A DNA stretch of 40,016 nt from Opitutia bacterium (lineage in GTDB: Bacteria > Verrucomicrobiota > Verrucomicrobiia > Opitutales > JABJCN01): assembly GCA_018668635.1 (NCBI GenBank), contig JABJCN010000156.1, positions 1 to 40,016 of the forward strand. Reading direction: 5' to 3'. The notes beneath the pieces were generated by a model. That model saw only the letters and a program-made list of their open reading frames with translations. It was not told where the DNA came from and made no database searches. Shown here one piece after another: positions 8,441-16,642 of the stretch; within the stretch, counting starts at the first letter, position 1; each line of letters starts with the position of its first letter. Both the position numbers and the translations under genes were made by a program.

Positions 8441-9064
8441 ATGGAAACCCCCTGTATATTCCTTCAGCATTCTCGATCCGACTTTAAGGTAATAAATGTT
8501 GTAATTGTTATCTGGATTATAATCCACATCCCTATCACCTTTGCTGCCGAGACACCAACGTTGCCCTTTCTCTCCATGGTTATAGCTCCTGCGATCGGGA
8601 TTGTTTTTCGCATATTGAAGTTCAATGCTCGGGTGGAATTAAACCCCGTAGGAATTGTTGATGCTCATGGTCAGGAAACATCATGGGCAAAAGTAGGTAA
8701 AATCAATTGTGTTAATGGTTCCTTGCACTGGGAGGGCAGTGACAATGAGGTGGGAATGACTGGAGGTAAGTTTTATTTTGGAAACCAGTTCTCCATTGGA
8801 GAAGTGCCCGGAATTGAGATACCCTCCCCCAAGATAGTTGATTTGATGAAACAACTTGCTGGCGAAGTATCTGAAAGGAAAAGAACAATGATCATTCTTG
8901 AATCACACTATTCTGCTCGTGAAAAATCCCATAGTAGTCCGAGTGCTTACGATACATTTTGTAGTGTTCTTAGTTTGTTTTTGGGTTCTGGATGCTTTCA
9001 AATTGCCTTTTCCTTTTTTATTCTCTGTGTGTTTGGGGGAATTATTTTCTGGATTTTGGGATGA
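8441..9064 (+). CDS. Unrecognised membrane protein, distant paralogue C
   Basis: The 207-residue product has hydrophobic segments at about residues 19-35 (VVIVIWIIIHIPITF) and 40-58, then a soluble beta-rich domain (NPVGIVDAHGQETSWAKVGK) and a helix (PSPKIVDLMKQLAGEVSERK) matching the ELHELMKQLILES helix of paralogues A and B. A strongly hydrophobic tail (CFQIAFSFFILCVFGGIIFW) follows. The shared order of two membrane segments, PH-like strands and LMKxL helix makes it a third, more diverged member. Its stop overlaps the start of the next small gene by ATGA, suggesting translational coupling. The 196-bp gap before it shows nothing recognisable. Confidence 0.7.
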   Translation: METPCIFLQHSRSDFKVINVVIVIWIIIHIPITFAAETPTLPFLSMVIAPAIGIVFRILKFNARVELNPVGIVDAHGQETSWAKVGKINCVNGSLHWEGSDNEVGMTGGKFYFGNQFSIGEVPGIEIPSPKIVDLMKQLAGEVSERKRTMIILESHYSAREKSHSSPSAYDTFCSVLSLFLGSGCFQIAFSFFILCVFGGIIFWILG

Positions 9065-9249
9065 ATAAATTGAATGAAACAGCCTCGAGAGACCTTACTA
9101 AGGATTGTGTGCTTGAAACATGCAAATATCCACAAACCTGTAGTTGGAATGCCTGTTGCATGGAGGGTGAAATGAAGAAGAGCACGGATGCAAAGATGAA
9201 TGAGGGGATGAAAAAAAAGGCAGAGATGGATACTGGTTCCAAATGCTAG
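9061..9249 (+). CDS. Small cysteine-rich protein, translationally coupled to the membrane gene upstream
   Basis: A 62-residue frame starts at the ATG of the ATGA overlap with the preceding stop codon. The N-terminal half carries a Cys cluster (DCVLETCKYPQTCSWNACC, six cysteines within about 20 residues) and there is one more Cys at the very end. The C-terminal half is Lys/Met/Glu-rich and likely helical. The spacing C-x5-C-x5-C-x4-CC suggests a metal site or disulfide knot, but no named family is recognised. The ATGA coupling and Cys spacing support a real gene; the size leaves doubt. Confidence 0.5.
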   Translation: MNKLNETASRDLTKDCVLETCKYPQTCSWNACCMEGEMKKSTDAKMNEGMKKKAEMDTGSKC

Positions 9250-9349
9250 TATCCAGCCTTCCCGCAAATTCCTCTCTTTTCATCATTTAATCGGATACAG
9301 AGTTTCGGCTTGCCACCTGTTGGCAGGAAAAGAAAATGTTTCGCCCATC

Positions 9350-9619
9350 ATGAGCAAAGCAAATGAAGTGAATCTAGTGGACCATGGCTTCATGGACGCC
9401 CGTATCAAGGCGATCGACATCGCGGCATTTCTTGATCGTGTCCAGCGTGCCGGACAAGAGGATGACTACCGTGTTGTGGCCTTGAGGGAAGCACTCAATC
9501 ACCTGCTTGAAGAGGACCCGGATCGAGCCAAGCGGGTTCTTCTTTCCCTGAGTGATCCAACCGATAAACCCATCCCGGTAGCGCCGGGAAAGGGTGCTGC
9601 TGGTGCCTGGTCAGGCTAA
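9350..9619 (+). CDS. Small helical protein of unknown function leading the ebo-type cluster
   Basis: Starting at the ATG at 9350, the 89-residue product is charged and mostly helical (DARIKAIDIAAFLDRVQRAG, then EDDYRVVALREALNHLLEED and DRAKRVLLSLSD) and ends in a Gly/Ala/Pro tail. A TTG at 9320 would extend it by 10 residues without obvious benefit. It lies 42 bp before the EboB-like gene and on the same strand. Position suggests the EboA slot of ebo clusters, but it is much shorter than the EboA proteins I know of and I see no clear EboA motif. The function is not assigned. Confidence 0.6.
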   Translation: MSKANEVNLVDHGFMDARIKAIDIAAFLDRVQRAGQEDDYRVVALREALNHLLEEDPDRAKRVLLSLSDPTDKPIPVAPGKGAAGAWSG

Positions 9620-9661
9620 GGATTTTGCATATTCAATTTCTTCTCCCTGAATCCATCTTCA

Positions 9662-10462
9662 ATGCGTTATATCGAGCCACATGCCCACATGGTCAGTCGA
9701 ACGACTGATGACTATGAAAAACTAATAACCGCCGGTTGCGAGGCTGTCTGTGAACCTGCCTTCTGGGCAGGTTTTGACCGTGCATCTGTTGAGGGTTTTC
9801 GTGATTATTATCTGCAACTAACCGAATATGAGCCTGCTCGTGCAGCAAAGTTTGGTTTGCCTCATTATACTTGGATTTGTCTCAATCCGAAGGAGGCTGA
9901 GGATCTTGCCCTGGCCAAGGATGTGCTGGATATAATCCCTGAGTTCCTGGATAAGCCCAATGTTCTTGGTGTTGGAGAGATTGGTTTGAACAAGAACAGT
10001 CGAAACGAACTGGAGGTATTAGAGCGACATATTGAAATTGCCGCAAATAGGGATGAACTCATTCTTGTGCACACCCCCCATCTGGAAGATAAGAGAAAGG
10101 GTACGAAGCTCATCATTGATGCATTGCTCAATAATCCAAAGGTCAGGCCCGAGCGTGTCATCATTGACCATGTAGAGGAACACACGATTCAACTTGCCAT
10201 GGACAAGGGATTTTGGGCAGGGATGACTCTTTACCCGGAATCAAAATGTACGCCGGCCCGCGCTGTTGATATGCTGGAGCTTTACGGAACGAACAGAATC
10301 TGGATGAATTGTGCCTGTGACTGGGGTATCAGTGACCCACTTGCTGTCCCCAAGGCCATTGTTGAAATGCGCCGGCGTGGACATGACCAGAATGTCATCG
10401 ATAAGGTGGTGTACCAGAACCCCCACTCATTCATGAGCCAATGTCCCAAGTTCCAGTTGTAG
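9662..10462 (+). CDS. eboB: EboB-like TatD-family metal-dependent hydrolase
   Basis: The 266-residue protein is an amidohydrolase-fold (TIM-barrel) enzyme of the TatD type. The metal ligands expected are all visible: the N-terminal H-x-H in RYIEPHAHMVSR (H7 and H9), the bridging Glu in GVGEIGLNKNS, the histidines in ILVHTPHLE and IIDHVEEH, and the Asp of NCACDWGISDP near residue 220. This variant, with an N-terminal EPHAHM and DHVEEHT motif, matches the EboB members of the ebo cluster. The cluster is linked to moving a prenylated or otherwise modified metabolite across the inner membrane in cyanobacteria and Pseudomonas. EboE and EboC follow at short spacing. No Shine-Dalgarno sequence is visible before the ATG. 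Confidence 0.85.
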   Translation: MRYIEPHAHMVSRTTDDYEKLITAGCEAVCEPAFWAGFDRASVEGFRDYYLQLTEYEPARAAKFGLPHYTWICLNPKEAEDLALAKDVLDIIPEFLDKPNVLGVGEIGLNKNSRNELEVLERHIEIAANRDELILVHTPHLEDKRKGTKLIIDALLNNPKVRPERVIIDHVEEHTIQLAMDKGFWAGMTLYPESKCTPARAVDMLELYGTNRIWMNCACDWGISDPLAVPKAIVEMRRRGHDQNVIDKVVYQNPHSFMSQCPKFQL

Positions 10463-10506
10463 GTTTATTCATACAACCGGTAACCCAAAGACGATAGACT
10501 GCTGTC

Positions 10507-11688
10507 ATGAAGTTGAATCACGGAATACATCTGGCTTATTGTACCAACGTCCATCGTGGAGGTGATTGGGCAGAAACATTTAATTCCTTAACTAAAGATG
10601 TAATGCGCGTGCGCGCGCGCGTATCGGCCGATGATCCTTATGCCATTGGTCTCCGGTTGGGAGCGGATGCAGCGCGTCAATTAGCTGATCCCAGTCGACT
10701 ACTGGAATTCCAGCGATGGCTGGAGGCAAACAACAGTTATGTCTTTACTATCAATGGATTTCCATACGGGAAATTTCATGGAACACGTGTAAAAGAACAG
10801 GTTTACAGGCCGGACTGGTCAACGTCGGAAAGATTGGAATATACCAATTTGCTTTTTGATCTGCTTTCCGAGTTGTTACCCGCTGGTGTTGATGGGAGTG
10901 TGAGTACTTTGCCGGGATCCTTTAAGGAATTTATGGGCTCTGTAGGTGTGCCAGATGCTATTTACGATAACCTTGAGTCGTGCTGTCAACATATTGAGAA
11001 CCTCACAAAACGAACAGGACAAGATCTACACCTTGGCTTGGAACCTGAGCCCTTGGGGCTTTTTGAGACAAGTGGAGAAACCGTTGAGTTTCTGGATACA
11101 CTTGGAACCCGAATGGGTTCTGACAACAGTTGGAAACAAAGAATAGGCGTTAATTATGATACGTGCCATTTGGCAGTGGAATTTGAAGAACCCTCGGCCG
11201 CTTTTGGCAGGATTCTAGATTCAGGATATCGTATTAGTAAGATTCATCTTAGTTCGGCACTGACTGTTGTCCCAACCAAGGAGGCACTTGAGAGTTTGGC
11301 TGATTTCCATGAAGAAGTTTACCTACATCAAGTTGTTGCTTCTCGAAATGGAGAAGTGATTCACAGAACAAAAGATCTTGATTTCGCCTTACAGGATGCA
11401 GCAGGTCAATCATTCGGTGGCCTTGGTGAGGAGTGGCGTATACATTTCCATGTCCCACTACATGCTTCACCGGGGTCTCCATTTGGAGACACAAGGAACC
11501 ATGTACTTGGCACTCTTGATATTCTACAGGAAAATTCCGCAATTTGCAGTCACCTGGAAATGGAGACTTATACATGGGAGGTTCTTCCACGAGAACTTCG
11601 TGCCTTGGATGTTGTGGACCAGATTGTAAAAGAATATGAGTGGACAATAAGGGAATTGGCAAATCGAGGGTTGGCAGGTCCGCATTGA
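10507..11688 (+). CDS. eboE: EboE-like metabolite traffic protein (xylose-isomerase-like TIM barrel)
   Basis: The 393-residue product has the opening HGIHLAYCTNVHRGGDWAET, typical of EboE proteins, and ends like a TIM barrel. Internal motifs are FTINGFPYGKFHG, LGLEPEPLGLFETSGE, GVNYDTCHLAVEFEEP and FHVPLHASP, and the acidic and histidine residues in these loops would form the metal site of an AP-endonuclease/xylose-isomerase-like barrel. Length fits the family. It lies 44 bp after eboB and 34 bp before eboC. The substrate is not known for any member. A GC-alternating run at about 10604-10622 encodes the MRVRARVS stretch without breaking the frame. Confidence 0.82.
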   Translation: MKLNHGIHLAYCTNVHRGGDWAETFNSLTKDVMRVRARVSADDPYAIGLRLGADAARQLADPSRLLEFQRWLEANNSYVFTINGFPYGKFHGTRVKEQVYRPDWSTSERLEYTNLLFDLLSELLPAGVDGSVSTLPGSFKEFMGSVGVPDAIYDNLESCCQHIENLTKRTGQDLHLGLEPEPLGLFETSGETVEFLDTLGTRMGSDNSWKQRIGVNYDTCHLAVEFEEPSAAFGRILDSGYRISKIHLSSALTVVPTKEALESLADFHEEVYLHQVVASRNGEVIHRTKDLDFALQDAAGQSFGGLGEEWRIHFHVPLHASPGSPFGDTRNHVLGTLDILQENSAICSHLEMETYTWEVLPRELRALDVVDQIVKEYEWTIRELANRGLAGPH

Positions 11689-11722
11689 ACTGTTTCTCTG
11701 GAATCAAAGGATTCCAACTTAC

Positions 11723-12655
11723 ATGTCCAGTTCATCAATAACCAAGCTACACGCATTCCTTACACTTGGGCGGGTATCAAACTTGCCGACAGTCTGGACA
11801 AACTGCCTGGCGGCTTGGGTTCTTAATCGTATGGGGCAGGAGTTGCCCTTGTTTGAACTTCCGAATACATCTGGTGTCGGAGCATTATCATTTGAACCTA
11901 AACAATGGTTCTGGATTATTCTGGGTTCAAGTTTGCTATATATTGCCGGTACAACGCTAAATGATGCCTTTGATGTAGAATATGATCGCAAGTATAATCG
12001 AGATCGTCCCATCCCTTCAGGAATTCTAAAGTGCTGGGAGGTTTGGACAGTTGGTTTTATACAATTGGTATCCGGTGCAACTATCCTATATCTCAGGGCT
12101 GATGTATCGGGAATTTATCTAATCCTGCTTGTCATGACAATACTGGCCTATGATGCAGTGCATAAAAACTGGGGCGGATCGGTATTGCTTATGGGAGGAT
12201 GTAGATTGTTCCTATGGTGGACCATTGCAACCGCAGGATCGGATATTTCTCAAGAACTTTCTCCTCTTTTACTTGTCTGGAGTTTTGCGATCCTTCTTTA
12301 CATAGTTGGGATAACAAGTGTTGCGAGAGGTGAGGCGACTGGCACTCTCCCTGCAGTTCCATGGCCATTCATTCTCTTATATATTCAGTTTTTGCTAAGT
12401 TTATTCTTTTGTATATACTCCGGACGTTGGATTGTTCTCATATTTGTCTTATTGTTGGCGTACGGAATTTGGCATGGTGTTCAGCAGGTAAAACTTAAGG
12501 GTAAAAATATTGGACGTGGTGTCGCACTATGGCTTGCACTCATTACGATTGGTGATGCAGTTGCCATTGGACTTGTAGTCCCTGTTTTAGGACTGCTTGC
12601 CCTTTTAGGATTCCCCCTAGGTATCATTTTGCAGCGAAAGTACGCAGCTACATAA
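11723..12655 (+). CDS. eboC: EboC-like UbiA-family prenyltransferase
   Basis: The 310-residue integral membrane protein has the UbiA fold, with seven or eight hydrophobic stretches from about residue 15 to the C-terminus. The first Asp-rich motif is NDAFDVEYDRKYNRDRPIPSG (an N-D-x-x-D-x-x-x-D core). The second expected Asp-rich segment appears in LAYDAVHKNWGGS, and LGRVSNLPTVWTNCLAAW at the N-terminus matches EboC. It ends the apparent four-gene run 9350-12655 (gaps of 34-44 bp). The EboD (dehydroquinate-synthase-like) and EboF genes are not found nearby. The prenyl acceptor cannot be deduced. Confidence 0.84.
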   Translation: MSSSSITKLHAFLTLGRVSNLPTVWTNCLAAWVLNRMGQELPLFELPNTSGVGALSFEPKQWFWIILGSSLLYIAGTTLNDAFDVEYDRKYNRDRPIPSGILKCWEVWTVGFIQLVSGATILYLRADVSGIYLILLVMTILAYDAVHKNWGGSVLLMGGCRLFLWWTIATAGSDISQELSPLLLVWSFAILLYIVGITSVARGEATGTLPAVPWPFILLYIQFLLSLFFCIYSGRWIVLIFVLLLAYGIWHGVQQVKLKGKNIGRGVALWLALITIGDAVAIGLVVPVLGLLALLGFPLGIILQRKYAAT

Positions 12656-12864
12656 AAATTTCTTAAACGTTTTCCTCACCTGAAATTAATCTAGGAGATG
12701 AGGATTTCAAGCTTTCAAGAATACATTATTCGATATTAATTAATGGGGTAAGTGGCGTTGTATTTGTTTTCGTTAGCTGCCCAAAAGAGTTGTTTTGTGT
12801 GTTTCAATCTAAATATTGCATGAAATTATGACTAGCGCTAAGCCAATTATAATCAGGACTTTAC

Positions 12865-14076
12865 TTAGAAGTTGGTATTATGTTCAAGGTATGATAAAAT
12901 ATGTTTACCAATTGAAAGGGAGGATGTTGCTGCCGGGGAAGGAGCATTGCATACATTGATAATACCTGAGTTATCTTGAATTATAAAGTCATCAACTAAG
13001 TTGCCATCATATGAGACAGCCTGCGCTCGTACTCCTGATGGTGCGGTAATTAGATTGTCGGATTTAATTTCAGGAACAAGTCGCTGGAGATCCCGAACAA
13101 AAGCTTCTTTGCTGAATGATCTCCACATCTCTAAGGCTCCAATTTTCCAAAACTTGGATGCTAGTTTAATAAAACCCGGATAAGTTAAAGATTCAATAAT
13201 ATCAAATGGGTTGATTTTTAGCTTGGTATATCCTTCACGAGCATAAGCAAGTACCGCGTTAGGCCCACATTCAACATTTCCATCAATCATTCGTGTGAAA
13301 TGAACTCCGAGGAAAGGGTAATTTGGATCTGGAACGGGGTATATTAGGTTTTTACACAAAAAATGAGAGTTGGTCTTTAATTTGAAGTACTCGCCTCTGA
13401 AAGGAATAATTTTAACATCCGGTTTTTGGCCACCTGCACGAGTTATGCGATCAGAATAAAGACCTGCGCAGTTGATTACATGGGATGATTGAATCTCCTT
13501 CGATCTGGTTAGAATTCGAAATTTCCCATTTTCAGGCACAATAGACTGAACTGGTGTATTGTAGTGTACTTCATTGATGTCATGCTCAATGATTCGGGTT
13601 AATAGACGATCACAGACTTGCTTGTAATTGATGATGCCAGTCTCAGGGACATGAATACCTTTAATACCGAGGACGTGGGGTTCGAGGTCCTTTAATTCAT
13701 TTCTACAAATTAATTTACATTTAACTCCGTTTAACTGACCACGATTATAGATGATTTGCAGTCGGGGAATCTCGTTGGTGGTTGATGCAACGATTACTTT
13801 ACCGCAGGTTTCAAATTCAATTCCTTCATCTAAGCAAAACCTTTCTAAATTTAATTTACCTTCACGGCAATTTATAGCTTTTAAAGATCCAGGTTTATAA
13901 TATATACCTGAGTGTATTACACCAGAGTTATTACCGGTTTGATGATATGCAGGACCAGATTCTTTTTCAAGTAATACGATATGTTTATTTGGATAAAGAT
14001 TTGATATTTGGTATGCAGTACTAAGTCCAACGATACCACACCCTATTACGCAAATATCTGATTTTATTAAGGACAA
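12865..14076 (-). CDS. lhgO: FAD-dependent L-2-hydroxyacid oxidase, LhgO-like
   Basis: The product belongs to the DAO/LhgO flavoprotein family, which oxidises L-2-hydroxyglutarate to 2-oxoglutarate. Seen: an N-terminal dinucleotide motif CVIGCGIVGLSTAYQIS, then ESGPAYHQTGNNSGVIHSGI (flavin-proximal), GLYSDRITRAGG, PFRGEYFKLK, PNAVLAYAREGY, and a C-terminal APSPAATSSLSIGKHI. I placed the start at the TTG at 14076, which gives about 403 residues, the usual length. The frame extends to an ATG at 14172 that overlaps the end of the upstream gene by 62 bp, and that extra stretch (MEVMYIWTDHAHHLFLGKIA) has no family counterpart. In this operon the substrate could instead be L-lactate from fucose breakdown; this is inference. 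Confidence 0.8.
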   Translation of the reverse strand: MSLIKSDICVIGCGIVGLSTAYQISNLYPNKHIVLLEKESGPAYHQTGNNSGVIHSGIYYKPGSLKAINCREGKLNLERFCLDEGIEFETCGKVIVASTTNEIPRLQIIYNRGQLNGVKCKLICRNELKDLEPHVLGIKGIHVPETGIINYKQVCDRLLTRIIEHDINEVHYNTPVQSIVPENGKFRILTRSKEIQSSHVINCAGLYSDRITRAGGQKPDVKIIPFRGEYFKLKTNSHFLCKNLIYPVPDPNYPFLGVHFTRMIDGNVECGPNAVLAYAREGYTKLKINPFDIIESLTYPGFIKLASKFWKIGALEMWRSFSKEAFVRDLQRLVPEIKSDNLITAPSGVRAQAVSYDGNLVDDFIIQDNSGIINVCNAPSPAATSSLSIGKHILSYLEHNTNF

Positions 14077-14110
14077 AATAAGATTATTGTAATAAATGTA
14101 TTTAATGAAA

Positions 14111-14917
14111 TCAGCTATTTTTCCTAGAAATAGATGATGTGCATGATCTGTCCAGATGTACATAACCTCCATCTGGATTAAAAATCTGTCCCGTCGTGTG
14201 CGATGATTTAGGTGAAACGAGGAAAGTAGCCAGGTCAGCTATTTCCTCTTTGGTTGTCATGCGATGCCCCAGTGGAATTTGGTCCTGAATCTGATTAAGG
14301 GTCTCCTCCGGTTCAGGAAGTGATTCAATCCAGCTTTTATATAACGGGGTCATGACTTCAGCCGGGGCTATGGCATTAACGCGAATACCATAAGGGGCTA
14401 AATCAACAGCCCATTCACGGGTTAAGCCGTTTATTGCTCCTTTTGAAGCCGCATAGCCTGATGTCCCACCCTGACCAGTTTGTGCGACTTTGGATGATAT
14501 ATTAAGAATTGATCCATTGGATTCTTTTAAGGCATTTAGGGCATAATGTACCAGGCAATATGTGTGCACCAAATTACGATCTAGGGACAGTTGAAATTTC
14601 TTGGGGCCATCTGTTAGGTCAACGCTGTCATTTACCCCTGCGTTGTTTACGAGGATATCAAGTTTCCCATTTGACCATTTAAGAACCTGTTTTATCGCAA
14701 ACTGGCAGGCGTCCGGATTAGTCAGATCCGCTTCAATCGAAACGGTGTTTACACCATCACAATTCAGATTATCAAGTAGGGAGTCCGCTGCATCAGAATC
14801 AATGTCAATAATTGCAACATTCACTCCTTCATTTACAAAACATTTTACTATGGAAGAACCAATGCCTTTTGCACCGCCAGATATGACTGCATAATTTCCT
14901 GATAAATTTAAATCCAT
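14111..14917 (-). CDS. SDR-family L-fucose dehydrogenase
   Basis: The 268-residue product is a classical short-chain dehydrogenase with the cofactor motif GGAKGIGSSIV at residues 15-25, NNAGVND at 91-97, NISSKVAQTGQ with the catalytic Ser, and Y-A-A-S-K (GYAASKGAINGLTREWAVDL). The stretches DRNLVHTYCLVHYAL, APAEVMTPLYKSW, PLGHRMTTKEEIAD and FNPDGGYVHLD agree closely, from memory, with characterised L-fucose dehydrogenases of the non-phosphorylating L-fucose pathway. It would oxidise L-fucose to L-fucono-1,5-lactone using NAD(P)+. Its ATG is followed directly by MDLNLSGNYAVISGG. It is the fourth gene of the operon in transcription order. Substrate is by similarity only. Confidence 0.83.
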   Translation of the reverse strand: MDLNLSGNYAVISGGAKGIGSSIVKCFVNEGVNVAIIDIDSDAADSLLDNLNCDGVNTVSIEADLTNPDACQFAIKQVLKWSNGKLDILVNNAGVNDSVDLTDGPKKFQLSLDRNLVHTYCLVHYALNALKESNGSILNISSKVAQTGQGGTSGYAASKGAINGLTREWAVDLAPYGIRVNAIAPAEVMTPLYKSWIESLPEPEETLNQIQDQIPLGHRMTTKEEIADLATFLVSPKSSHTTGQIFNPDGGYVHLDRSCTSSISRKNS

Positions 14918-14956
14918 TATTTGTAAAAAAAGTTCTTAATAAATTGTTAAACCTAA

Positions 14957-15814
14957 TTATAGAGAGCAATTAACGGCTTTTTGAGAGGATGTTCCAAGGC
15001 CTTCAATTCCAAGCTCAATCACATCACCTTCTGATATAAATTGTGGAGGATCAAAACCGATACCAACACCTGCAGGTGTTCCGGTTGAAATAACATCTCC
15101 AGGTAGTAAGGACATAAATTGACTGAGGTAACTTATGATGTGAGGGATATCAAAGATCATAAATGATGTGTTCGCATCTTGTTTTACTTGGCCATTCACC
15201 TTCAGCCACATATTAAGTTTGTTGATGTCTTTTACCTGATCTGGAGTAGCCAAAAAAGGTCCAAAAGGAGCGAATGAATCGCAGCTTTTACCTTTGACCC
15301 ATTGTCCTCCTCTTTCAAGTTGAAACTCTCTCTCAGAATAATCATTGTGCAAGGCATATCCTGCAACATGATTCAGAGCATCTTCCTTCGATACATAACT
15401 CGCCTTTTTTCCAATAACAATTGCCAGTTCTACTTCCCAATCGGTTTTCTTTGAATTGCGTGGCAAAATTACGTCGTCATTAGGCCCGCAAAAAGAAGAT
15501 GAAGATTTAAAGAATATTATCGGTTCTTCAGGTATGTCCATATTGGACTCAGCCGCATGATCCCTGTAGTTTAAGCCGATGCAAACGATCTTGCTCGGAC
15601 GGCATATTGGTGGTCCATATCTCTCATCATCTGGAAACTCAGGTGATGCAGATAAATGTTCTTTCAGCCACTGCCCCAATAACTCAATTCCATCCCCTCC
15701 AAAAAATTCTTCATTATAGTCACTTCCAAATCCTGAAACGTCGATGCGCTTCCCATTATCCAGAAGTATTCCAGGGACTTCATTTCCTGATTTACCAACT
15801 CGTATTAGTTTCAT
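14957..15814 (-). CDS. FAH-family 2,4-diketo-3-deoxy-L-fuconate hydrolase-like protein
   Basis: The 285-residue product is a fumarylacetoacetate hydrolase (FAH) fold enzyme. Seen: IVCIGLNYRDHAAESNM, the metal-ligand acidic residues in DWEVELAIVIGKKA, GYALHNDYSEREFQLERG, GKSCDSFAPFGPFLATPDQV, MIFDIPHIISYLSQFM and GDVISTGTPAGVG. The order and spacing match the enzymes that hydrolyse 2,4-diketo-3-deoxy-L-fuconate to pyruvate and L-lactate (and ureidoglycolate-lyase relatives). The sequence alone does not separate these. Its position between two SDRs favours the fuconate role. The start ATG is followed by MKLIRVGKSGNEVPGI, usual for the family. Confidence 0.82.
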   Translation of the reverse strand: MKLIRVGKSGNEVPGILLDNGKRIDVSGFGSDYNEEFFGGDGIELLGQWLKEHLSASPEFPDDERYGPPICRPSKIVCIGLNYRDHAAESNMDIPEEPIIFFKSSSSFCGPNDDVILPRNSKKTDWEVELAIVIGKKASYVSKEDALNHVAGYALHNDYSEREFQLERGGQWVKGKSCDSFAPFGPFLATPDQVKDINKLNMWLKVNGQVKQDANTSFMIFDIPHIISYLSQFMSLLPGDVISTGTPAGVGIGFDPPQFISEGDVIELGIEGLGTSSQKAVNCSL

Positions 15815-15837
15815 ATTATTTTGTTGTGTGAATCTTG

Positions 15838-16608
15838 TTATCTTAGAAGAGTTGTGCCCCCATCAACATCATATGCTGATCCGGTAATAAAAGATGCGTC
15901 ATCTGAGACGAGGAAAGCAACCAGATTTGCAATCTCCTTAGGTTGTCCCATTCGTCCTATTGGTTGCCACTTTGAAAGTTTCTCAAACATTTCCTCCTTA
16001 TTTTCGGGATAATGTTCATCAAGATATTTGTCTACGAAAGGAGTGTGAACCCTTCCGGGGCAAACGCAGTTACAGCGTATTTTCTTATCGATATAATCCC
16101 TGGCTACGGATAATGTCATCGTGTAGACTGCTCCTTTGCTCATTGAATAGGCAAAACGTTGTTCAATCCCCAGCTTTGATGCCACAGATGCAAGATTTAC
16201 AATTGCCCCCCCCCCTTGTCCTGCCATGACGGGTACAACCGCATTCATGCAATTGTATACCCCCTTTACGTTTACATTGTAGATTCTATCTAGATCGTCC
16301 GGCTTTGTTGTCTCGACATTACCGATATGTGCAATCCCTGCGTTGTTGACCAAAATATCGATCCTTGAATCTTTTCTTGTGGTTTCACTTACAGCTACTT
16401 TCACTGCATCATTATTTGAAATATCACATTGAATGGCTCGTGCAGATCCTCCGGATGAAATAATTTCTTCCACAGTTTCCTTTGCATTATCGGAATTTAT
16501 TTCAAAAATAACCACATTGGCGCCATCTGATGCCAAGTGTTTTGCAATGGATTTTCCTATGCCAGATCCTCCACCTGTTACGATGGCTAGTTTTGAATTA
16601 AGTTTCAT
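15838..16608 (-). CDS. SDR-family 2-keto-3-deoxy-L-fuconate dehydrogenase-like protein
   Basis: The 256-residue SDR has [15 protein letters not shown] at the N-terminus, [14 protein letters not shown], a conserved [11 protein letters not shown] with the catalytic Ser, [14 protein letters not shown] with Tyr-x-x-x-Lys, and [19 protein letters not shown]. That last loop with the histidine and the pattern [18 protein letters not shown] match 2-keto-3-deoxy-L-fuconate dehydrogenases as I remember them. It would make 2,4-diketo-3-deoxy-L-fuconate for the FAH enzyme encoded next, 23 bp downstream. A run of ten Gs on the coding strand encodes part of GQGGGAI and does not break the frame. Confidence 0.78.
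   Translation of the reverse strand: MKLNSKLAIVTGGGSGIGKSIAKHLASDGANVVIFEINSDNAKETVEEIISSGGSARAIQCDISNNDAVKVAVSETTRKDSRIDILVNNAGIAHIGNVETTKPDDLDRIYNVNVKGVYNCMNAVVPVMAGQGGGAIVNLASVASKLGIEQRFAYSMSKGAVYTMTLSVARDYIDKKIRCNCVCPGRVHTPFVDKYLDEHYPENKEEMFEKLSKWQPIGRMGQPKEIANLVAFLVSDDASFITGSAYDVDGGTTLLR
16206..16215. repeat. Homopolymer tract of 10 C/G inside an SDR gene
   Basis: Ten uninterrupted Cs on the plus strand (ten Gs on the coding strand) lie in the SDR gene at a conserved Gly-rich loop. The reading frame is intact at the current length. One added or lost base would truncate the enzyme. Confidence 0.9.
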
Positions 16609-16642
16609 ATTATTATATTAATTTAAAAATTATAACAAATTG

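Noticed and set aside
10600-10624. Alternating GC run resembling Z-DNA-forming sequence in eboE
   Set aside because: It is short and explained by Arg/Val/Ala codons in frame; no regulatory context.
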